Assembly (NCBI RefSeq): GCF_023502395.1
Contig: NZ_JAMFMB010000021.1
Location: 1-64,000, forward strand
Length of the DNA stretch: 64,000 bases
From: Ruegeria spongiae
GTDB lineage: Bacteria; Pseudomonadota; Alphaproteobacteria; Rhodobacterales; Rhodobacteraceae
Direction of reading: 5' to 3'
Part shown: piece after piece, positions 58,209 through 64,000 of the stretch
How the letters are laid out: every line of letters begins with the position of its first letter
Numbering within the stretch: position 1 is the stretch's first letter
Notes under the pieces: model-generated
Seen by the model: only the letters and a program-made list of their open reading frames with translations
What the model was told of the DNA's origin: nothing
The model's database searches: none
Made by a program: the position numbers and the translations under genes

Positions 58209-58363
58209 TGCCGGATCTGGGCAAATACACCGAGGCTGTGCTGTCCTCCTACGCGCTGTCACTGCTGTTGCTGGGGCTGCTGGTCGTGCTGAGCCTGTGG
58301 CGCGGGCGCAAGGTAAGGTCCGAGATGGAACAGACCGAACTAAGGATATCGCGCGATGGCTAA
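58205..58363 (+). CDS. ccmD: Heme exporter small subunit CcmD
   Basis: A 52-residue protein with one membrane span (about 14-34, SSYALSLLLLGLLVVLSLWR), starting in the ccmC stop (ATGATG). The C-terminal half is charged. It is recognised mainly by position and the YxxY/LW-like CcmD pattern. Overlaps the ccmG start by 8 bases. Confidence 0.85.
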   Translation: MMPDLGKYTEAVLSSYALSLLLLGLLVVLSLWRGRKVRSEMEQTELRISRDG

Positions 58364-58904
58364 GATCTCACCACTGATGATCGCGCCACCGCTGATCTTC
58401 GGAGCCTTTGTTCTGCTCGCCGCAGTCGGCATGTTTCGCGACGACAAGGATGCGCTGCCCTCGGCCCGCGCCGGTCAGCCCGCACCGCCGGTGGTGATGG
58501 AACCCTTTGGCGACAAGCCCGGTTTCGACGACGCGACCCTGCGCGATGGCGAGGTCAAGCTGGTGAATTACTGGGCCAGCTGGTGCGCGCCTTGCCGGGT
58601 CGAGCACCCCAATCTGGATGCACTCGCGAGACAGGGCATCCCGGTCTATGGCGTGAACTACAAGGATCAGCCGCAGAACGCTGCCGGTTTTCTCGACGAG
58701 CTGGGCGATCCCTATACCGCTTTGGGCCGCGATCCGCAGGGGCGCATGGCGCTGGACTGGGGCGTCTATGGCGTGCCCGAGACCTATGTGGTCGATGGCG
58801 ATGGCACGATCCTGCTGCGCTTTGCCGGGCCGGTCACCCAGCGCGCCTACAAGGAACGGATCGAGCCGGTCTTGTCCGAGGCCCGCGCGCGCGCTGACAA
58901 CTGA
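58356..58904 (+). CDS. ccmG: Thiol:disulfide interchange protein CcmG (DsbE/HelX)
   Basis: A 182-residue membrane-anchored thioredoxin-like protein. One N-terminal span (about 6-25) is followed by a periplasmic domain with the active site WASWCAPCRVEHP, which keeps apocytochrome c cysteines reduced. GVPETYVVDGDG and a cis-proline region are present. Last gene of the ccm cluster in this window; ccmE, F, H and I are not here. Confidence 0.93.
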   Translation: MAKISPLMIAPPLIFGAFVLLAAVGMFRDDKDALPSARAGQPAPPVVMEPFGDKPGFDDATLRDGEVKLVNYWASWCAPCRVEHPNLDALARQGIPVYGVNYKDQPQNAAGFLDELGDPYTALGRDPQGRMALDWGVYGVPETYVVDGDGTILLRFAGPVTQRAYKERIEPVLSEARARADN

Positions 58905-59774
58905 TCAGGCTTTCGGCTGCCGGGCCAGTTGCACCGCAAGGATGCCAGCGGTGATGATCAGCACGCCGATCAGATCCTGCAGGGTCAGCCGCTCGCTCAG
59001 CAGCAGCGCGGCGATGCCCACCCCAAAGACCGGATTGAGAAAGTGGAAGGTTGCCGCCCGCACCGCCCCGATCCGGTCGAGCAGCCGGAACCAGATATAG
59101 GTCGCGGTCAGGCCGGGAATCAGGGTGGTGTAGACAAAGGCGATGGCCAGCGGCCAGCTTGGGCTGATCCGAATGGTCTCGAACAGCGGTGCGGCCACAA
59201 ACAGGATCGCCGAGCCCACCAGCATCTGCAGCCCCACCACCATCATGAAATTCCCGCCCGTGGTCGCATTGCGCACCGACAGCGTGGCCAGCGTCAGCGC
59301 CACTGCACCGATCCCGCAGAGCATCACGCCAAACAGATCAACCCCGGCACCAATCCGCGCGCCCATGATCAGCGCCACTCCAACCAGCCCCGCCAGTAGG
59401 CCCAATACGCCCATCCAGCTCAGCCGCTGCCCCAGTAGAAGCCAATTCGCCAGCGCCACCAACAGCGGCATGGTTGAAGCGATGATGGCCGCCACCGAGG
59501 CCTGAACCGTCTGCATCGCATAGAAGTTCAGCCCCAGATACAGCGCGTTCTGGCAGATGCCGAAGATAATGGTCGCCCGCCATTGTGCCCGCGTCAGGTG
59601 CCAGCTCTGACCCATTGCCCGCGCGATCCAGATCCCCAGAAGACCCGAGATCAGGAACCGCAGCGCCAGTGAGAACAGCGGCGAGGCATCCGCCACGATG
59701 ATTCGCGCCGAGGTGAATGCCGAGGACCACATCAGGGCAAAGGCCAGGCCCATGATCGCTGCTCGGATGTCCAC
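58905..59774 (-). CDS. EamA/DMT-family transporter
   Basis: A 289-residue protein with about ten spans in two EamA repeats (LAFALMWSSAFTSARIIV near the start; VYTTLIPGLTATYIWFRLLDR in the second). Such proteins export metabolites or drugs. The GTG at 59774 has AAAGGG upstream; an ATG at 59753 is the alternative. Convergent with ccmG, stop to stop with no gap. Confidence 0.82.
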   Translation of the reverse strand: MDIRAAIMGLAFALMWSSAFTSARIIVADASPLFSLALRFLISGLLGIWIARAMGQSWHLTRAQWRATIIFGICQNALYLGLNFYAMQTVQASVAAIIASTMPLLVALANWLLLGQRLSWMGVLGLLAGLVGVALIMGARIGAGVDLFGVMLCGIGAVALTLATLSVRNATTGGNFMMVVGLQMLVGSAILFVAAPLFETIRISPSWPLAIAFVYTTLIPGLTATYIWFRLLDRIGAVRAATFHFLNPVFGVGIAALLLSERLTLQDLIGVLIITAGILAVQLARQPKA

Positions 59775-59907
59775 GTATCCAGCCCTTTCGGAAAGTTCAG
59801 CTCTGCAGGCTCACATCCGGCGACCGCCCGCGAGGGTCAGACGACCTTCAACCCGCGCGCGCGGTTTTCATGCCCCAACCAAACCGGCAAACGGCGCCAA
59901 TGACAAC

Positions 59908-59951
59908 TTCTTCTGTTCAGAAATACCTCGGAGCGCGAGGCAGCGCCTCGC
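59908..59951 (-). repeat. Hairpin-plus-tail dispersed repeat, copy 2
   Basis: Read on the minus strand: GCGAGGC-GCT-GCCTCGC, then CTCCGAGGTATTTCTGAACA and GAAGAAG. It shares the GCT loop and the tail with copy 1 (2086-2147) but the stem bases differ in a pairing-compatible way; the second palindrome of copy 1 is absent. It lies between the DMT gene and acnA. Confidence 0.7.
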
Positions 59952-59960
59952 AGATAAACA

Positions 59961-59978
59961 GGCGCCCAGAAGGGCGCC
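59961..59978 (-). terminator. Hairpin after acnA
   Basis: GGCGCCC and GGGCGCC (7 bp, loop of 4) lie 23 bases after the acnA stop. On the minus strand TGTTTA follows, a weak T-tract. A plausible acnA terminator. Confidence 0.65.
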
Positions 59979-60001
59979 CGTCAATCCTGTTTCAGGCTGG
60001 C

Positions 60002-62692
60002 TTAGCTGGCTTTTGCCAGATTGCGCAGCACGTAATGCAGCACGCCGCCATGTTCGATGTATTCGATCTCGGGCGCGGTATCGATCCGGCATTTCAGCGT
60101 GATCGTCTTTTCGCTGCCGTCACCATAGGTGATGGAGCAGGGAACCTCCTGCAGCGGCTCGATTGTGTCCAGCCCGTGTATCGAGACGGTCTCGTCGCCC
60201 TTCAGGCCCAGCGATTTGCGGGTATCGCCGCCGGTGAACTCGAACGGAATAACCCCCATGCCCACAAGATTCGAGCGGTGGATACGCTCGAAGCTTTCGG
60301 CGATCACGGCCTTGACGCCCAAGAGCGCGGTGCCTTTTGCGGCCCAGTCGCGGCTGGAGCCTGCGCCATATTGCTCGCCGCCAAACACCACCAGCGGCGT
60401 GCCCTGATCCTGATAGGCCATCGCCGCATCGTAGATCGAGGTCTGCGCGCCATCGGGGCCTTTGGTATAGCCGCCCTCGACGCCATCCAGCATCTCGTTC
60501 TTGATGCGGATATTGGCAAAGGTGCCGCGCATCATGATCTCGTGGTTGCCACGGCGCGAGCCGTAGGAGTTGAACTCGCGCGGCTGCACCTGACGGTCGA
60601 TCAGATAGCTGCCCGCCGGGGTCGTGGTCGCAAACGAACCCGCAGGCGAGATGTGGTCGGTGGTGACCATGTCGCCCAGGATCAACAGCACCTTGGCGCC
60701 GTCGATATTGCTGATCGTACCCGGCTCGGTTCCCATGCCCTGGAAATAGGGCGGGTTCTGGATATAGGTCGAGGTCGGCGGCCAGTCATAGGTCTCGGCA
60801 TCGGTGGTCTCGACACCCTGCCACTTTTCATCGCCTTTGAAGACATCGGCATATTTCGACAGGAACGCCTCGCGGGTTACTGTCTGCTGGACCAGATCGG
60901 CGATTTCCTTTTGCGTTGGCCAGATGTCTTTCATGTAGACATCATTGCCGTCCTTGTCGGTGCCGATCGGCTCGGATGTCAGGTCGATATCCATGGTCCC
61001 GGCCAGCGCATAGACAACGACCAGCGGCGGTGAGGCCAGATAGTTGGCGCGCACATCCGGGCTGATCCGACCCTCAAAATTGCGGTTGCCCGAAAGTACA
61101 GCGGTTGCGACCAGATCGCCCTCGGCAATCGCCTCGGACAGTTCCGCCTGAATCGGGCCGGAATTGCCGATGCAGGTAGTACAGCCATAGCCCACGAGGT
61201 TGAATCCGACCTTGTCCAGATCCTCCTGCAGACCAGCGGCCTCAAGATAGGCGGAGACGACCTGCGAGCCCGGTGCCAGCGAAGTCTTGACCCAGGGCTT
61301 GCGGTCCAGACCCAGAGCGGCCGCCTTGCGGGCCACCAGACCGGCGCCGATCATCACATAAGGGTTCGAGGTGTTGGTGCACGACGTGATCGAGGCGATC
61401 ACCACCTTGCCCGAATCCATGCTGTAGTCTTCACCCTTGACGGCAACTTCCTTGCCCATGGGGCGCTTGAAGGTTTCCGCCATCTCTTTGGTGAAAGCCG
61501 CTTTGGCGTCGGTCAGCGCGACGTAATCCTGCGGGCGTTTCGGACCCGAGATCGCGGGCACGATGGTGCCCATGTCGAGGCTGAGCGTGTCGGTGTAGAT
61601 CGGGGCGTAATCCGCATCCCGCCAGAATCCGTTTTCCCTGGCATAGGCCTCGACCAGCGCGATCCGGTCTTCTTCGCGACCGGTGTTGCGCAGGTAGCGG
61701 ATGGTTTCGCCATCGATCGGGAAAAAGCCGCAGGTCGCGCCGTATTCGGGGGCCATGTTGGCGATGGTCGCCCGGTCTGCCAGCGGCAGATGGTCCAGAC
61801 CCGTGCCATAGAATTCGACGAATTTGCCAACCACGCCCTTGGCGCGCAGCATCTCGACCACTTTCAGGACCAGATCGGTACCGGTGGTGCCTTCGACCAT
61901 CTCTCCGGTCAGCTCAAAGCCGATGACCTCGGGGATCAGCATCGAGATCGGCTGGCCCAGCATCGCGGCCTCAGCCTCGATCCCGCCAACGCCCCAGCCC
62001 AGAACAGCCGCACCATTGACCATGGTGGTGTGGCTGTCGGTGCCCACCAGCGTGTCGGGATAGGCCACTTCTTCGCCATTCTGGTCACTGTCGGTCCACA
62101 CGGTCTGCGCCAGATATTCCAGGTTCACCTGGTGGCAGATGCCGGTTCCCGGAGGCACAACGCGGAAGTTGTTAAAGGCCGACTGGCCCCATTTCAGGAA
62201 CTGGTAACGCTCCATGTTGCGCTCGTATTCGCGATCCACATTCATCTGGAAGGCGCGCGGGTTGCCGAACTCGTCGATCATGACCGAGTGGTCGATGACC
62301 AGATCGACCGGGTTCAGCGGGTTGATCTTCTGGGCGTCGCCGCCCAGTCCCACGATGCCGTCACGCATGGCGGCCAGATCGACCACGGCGGGAACGCCGG
62401 TGAAGTCCTGCATCAGCACGCGGGCCGGGCGATAGGCGATCTCGCGCGGGTTCTTACCGCCCTTGGCGCCCCATTCGGCAAACGCCTTGATATCGTCGAC
62501 CGAGACCGAGAACCCGTCATCCTCGAAACGCAGCATGTTTTCCAGCACCACTTTCAGCGCGGCAGGAAGGCGAGAGAAATCGCCCAGACCGGCCTCTTGC
62601 GCGGCGGGGATCGAATAATAGGAAATGGTCTTGCCATTCACGCTCAGGCTGCGGCGTGTCTTGGCGGTGTCCTGTCCAACTTTGATGGGCAT
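60002..62692 (-). CDS. acnA: Aconitate hydratase A
   Basis: An 896-residue TCA-cycle enzyme that interconverts citrate and isocitrate with a 4Fe-4S cluster. The cluster cysteines are in ITSCTNTSNP and GYGCTTCIGNSGP. Other family motifs are VVPPGTGICHQVNLEYL, GTDSHTTM and GGEQYGAGSSRDWAAKG near the C-terminus. Full length for AcnA. GGGAGG lies before the ATG. Divergent from the DUF1223 gene. Confidence 0.96.
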   Translation of the reverse strand: MPIKVGQDTAKTRRSLSVNGKTISYYSIPAAQEAGLGDFSRLPAALKVVLENMLRFEDDGFSVSVDDIKAFAEWGAKGGKNPREIAYRPARVLMQDFTGVPAVVDLAAMRDGIVGLGGDAQKINPLNPVDLVIDHSVMIDEFGNPRAFQMNVDREYERNMERYQFLKWGQSAFNNFRVVPPGTGICHQVNLEYLAQTVWTDSDQNGEEVAYPDTLVGTDSHTTMVNGAAVLGWGVGGIEAEAAMLGQPISMLIPEVIGFELTGEMVEGTTGTDLVLKVVEMLRAKGVVGKFVEFYGTGLDHLPLADRATIANMAPEYGATCGFFPIDGETIRYLRNTGREEDRIALVEAYARENGFWRDADYAPIYTDTLSLDMGTIVPAISGPKRPQDYVALTDAKAAFTKEMAETFKRPMGKEVAVKGEDYSMDSGKVVIASITSCTNTSNPYVMIGAGLVARKAAALGLDRKPWVKTSLAPGSQVVSAYLEAAGLQEDLDKVGFNLVGYGCTTCIGNSGPIQAELSEAIAEGDLVATAVLSGNRNFEGRISPDVRANYLASPPLVVVYALAGTMDIDLTSEPIGTDKDGNDVYMKDIWPTQKEIADLVQQTVTREAFLSKYADVFKGDEKWQGVETTDAETYDWPPTSTYIQNPPYFQGMGTEPGTISNIDGAKVLLILGDMVTTDHISPAGSFATTTPAGSYLIDRQVQPREFNSYGSRRGNHEIMMRGTFANIRIKNEMLDGVEGGYTKGPDGAQTSIYDAAMAYQDQGTPLVVFGGEQYGAGSSRDWAAKGTALLGVKAVIAESFERIHRSNLVGMGVIPFEFTGGDTRKSLGLKGDETVSIHGLDTIEPLQEVPCSITYGDGSEKTITLKCRIDTAPEIEYIEHGGVLHYVLRNLAKAS

Positions 62693-62923
62693 CTGATGGC
62701 CTCCCTCTCAAATGTGGTGGATTGCGGGATTCGCTGAGGCGTATCTGCATCACGGGGGGCTGCACTTCAAGGCTCAACAGGCCAAGTGCGGCAATTTTTG
62801 TATACCATCGCACACAATTTTGCCCAAACAGCGCCTCTACTCACCAAAATTTCAAGAAACCTTGATTCGTCAAACCGGGCGCCGATGGGTAGACCAAAGA
62901 CAGCAATAGCCGAAAGTCGTGTC

Positions 62924-63637
62924 ATGAAAACCCGCAGAAAAACCCGCAGCTTCTCCCTTGCCCTCCTGCTTGCCAGTCTCGCCGCGCCTGTTGCCGCCGG
63001 GGACAACCCCGTGGTGGTCGAGCTCTATACCTCGCAGGGATGCTCATCCTGTCCGCCAGCGGATGCGATGATGCATGAGTTGGCGGCGCGAAACGATGTG
63101 ATCGGGCTGGCGCTGCATGTGGACTACTGGGATTATATCGGCTGGAAAGATGAATATGCCGATCCCGCCCACACCAAGCGCCAGCAGGGCTATGCGCGCA
63201 GCGGCGGGCGCACCATGATCTACACGCCGCAGATGATCGTGGCCGGGCAGGGGGATGTTGTCGGAGCGCGTGAACGGGAACTGATGGCGCTGATCGATTC
63301 CCATCTGGCCGCGCCCGACAGCGCGCTGGTCACGGCCACGCGCAGCGGCGATGCGCTGTCGATCTCGGTCGAACCCTATGAGCGCGCGGTGCGCGGCGAC
63401 TATGTGGTGCAACTGGTCCGCTATACACCGATGAAGCACGCCTCGATCAAGCGGGGTGAGTTGGCCGGGCATGAGCTGGACTATGCCAATGTGGTCGAAA
63501 GCTGGGATCAGGTCGGGCAATGGGATGGTGCCGCACCGGCAGAACTGACCACAGCGCTGGAGGGCGATCTGCCGGCGGTGGTGCTGGTTCAGGTGGCCGG
63601 GCATGGCCCGATCGTGGCGGCGGCGCGGGTGGAATAG
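62924..63637 (+). CDS. DUF1223 secreted thioredoxin-like protein
   Basis: A 237-residue exported protein. The signal peptide (about 1-25, KTRRKTRSFSLALLLASLAA, cleaved near VAAGD) is followed by VVELYTSQGCSSCPPAD, where the CxxC resembles a thioredoxin active site, and HVDYWDYIGWKDEYADPAH, a DUF1223 hallmark. Function unknown. The ATG at 62924 has only a weak ribosome site (CGAAAG), but it opens the signal peptide. Confidence 0.87.
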   Translation: MKTRRKTRSFSLALLLASLAAPVAAGDNPVVVELYTSQGCSSCPPADAMMHELAARNDVIGLALHVDYWDYIGWKDEYADPAHTKRQQGYARSGGRTMIYTPQMIVAGQGDVVGARERELMALIDSHLAAPDSALVTATRSGDALSISVEPYERAVRGDYVVQLVRYTPMKHASIKRGELAGHELDYANVVESWDQVGQWDGAAPAELTTALEGDLPAVVLVQVAGHGPIVAAARVE

Positions 63638-63641
63638 CGCC

Positions 63642-64000
63642 TCAGACGTCCTGCACGCCCAGCCCGTACCAGGGTTTCCAGCGGCGATGAATCCAGAACC
63701 ATTGACCCATATGCTGGCGCACCTGCACCTCCAGATCGTCATTGATTTGTTGGGTCATGGTCTTGGGGTCGCTATGCGCGATGGGGTCATTCAGCACGAT
63801 CTCGAAATCGACGCCATTGGGTTGGCGGATCGCATAGCAGGGGATCATCGCCGCATTGTATTTCATCGCCAGTTCGGCGTTCAGGATCGAGGTGACCGCG
63901 GGTTTGCCGAAAAACATCAGCTCTTCGCCGCCATGGGCGTGCAGGTCCGATACGATGGCGATGATGCCGCCCTGTTTCAGCGAGCGCACCATCTCCATCA
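63642..64000 (-). CDS. Lipid A biosynthesis acyltransferase-like protein, C-terminal part (cut by window end)
   Basis: About 119 residues of the C-terminal half, continuing past the window's right edge. HGGEELMFFGKPAVTSILNAELAMKYNAA and QHMGQWFWIHRRWKPW match the LpxL/HtrB family, which adds secondary acyl chains to lipid A. The catalytic HX4D/E region would lie in the missing upstream part. Stop is 4 bases after that of the convergent DUF1223 gene. Confidence 0.85.
   Translation of the reverse strand, partial: MEMVRSLKQGGIIAIVSDLHAHGGEELMFFGKPAVTSILNAELAMKYNAAMIPCYAIRQPNGVDFEIVLNDPIAHSDPKTMTQQINDDLEVQVRQHMGQWFWIHRRWKPWYGLGVQDV

Noticed and set aside
56430-58262. 610-residue open frame on the minus strand
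   Set aside because: Antisense to ccmA, ccmB and ccmC, with a compositionally biased R/Q/H/P-rich translation.

Overview
The window is high-GC DNA (roughly 60-65 % by eye), densely coded, with strong third-position G/C. Gene families and gene order point to an alphaproteobacterium of the Rhodobacteraceae (Roseobacter-type). Evidence includes a smoEFGKS-mtlK polyol operon, a rutR/dihydropyrimidinase/NMT1-type ABC cluster, DUF6494-mrp, yfgM-bamB-der synteny, and the run serS ... yajC-secD-secF-(TSUP)-Mth938-ccmABCDG-acnA-DUF1223. I see no tRNA, rRNA, IS element, prophage or CRISPR array. It looks like ordinary chromosome with two short low-GC islets.

Layout. (1) 63-7282: reductive pyrimidine (or hydantoin-type) catabolism. 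A RutR-like TetR regulator is divergent from an amidohydrolase, a dihydropyrimidinase and a four-gene ABC importer, closed by a rho-independent terminator. A perfect RutR-box lies in the divergent promoter region. (2) 7350-9514: inositol-monophosphatase-family protein, a DUF6494 small protein and the Mrp Fe-S carrier ATPase. (3) 9579-19302, all on the minus strand: alpha/beta hydrolase; a membrane exonuclease; a small membrane protein; a cNMP/CBS/DUF294 protein; a two-subunit sodium:solute symporter; adenylate kinase; acetyl-CoA synthetase. This is an acetate/short-acid uptake and activation block with attached regulatory proteins. (4) 19771-22944: orphan TRAP binding protein; a TetR regulator with a translationally coupled exonuclease; a divergent haloalkane dehalogenase. 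(5) 23070-30631: LacI-type regulator and sorbitol/mannitol ABC uptake plus two polyol dehydrogenases. (6) 30650-38025: MFS exporter, small hypothetical proteins, LOG-family enzyme, LysM protein, Atm1-type ABC exporter, two small secreted proteins, and a low-GC P-loop kinase. (7) 38274-43339: RND efflux pump with adaptor. (8) 43582-49056: YfgM-like protein, BamB, Der, a fatty-acid desaturase and a histone-H1-like lysine/alanine-rich HhH protein. (9) 49087-64000: serS, a low-GC pentapeptide-repeat membrane protein, yajC-secD-secF, a TSUP permease, a Mth938 protein, ccmABCDG, a DMT exporter, acnA, a DUF1223 protein and the C-terminal part of a lipid A acyltransferase cut by the window edge.

Features most worth a second look: the membrane exonuclease/cNMP-CBS-DUF294/two-part symporter module, including an EF-hand-like loop in the symporter; the overlapping acs-adk pair; a hairpin-plus-tail dispersed repeat whose two copies keep loop and tail while the stem arms co-vary; the five KPAAA repeats of the H1-like HhH protein; several clean regulator palindromes (RutR, TetR/dehalogenase, LacI/polyol, RND); and the two low-GC insertions. 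Everything here was read by eye. No alignment or database search was run, so family names rest on recognised motifs and gene context.
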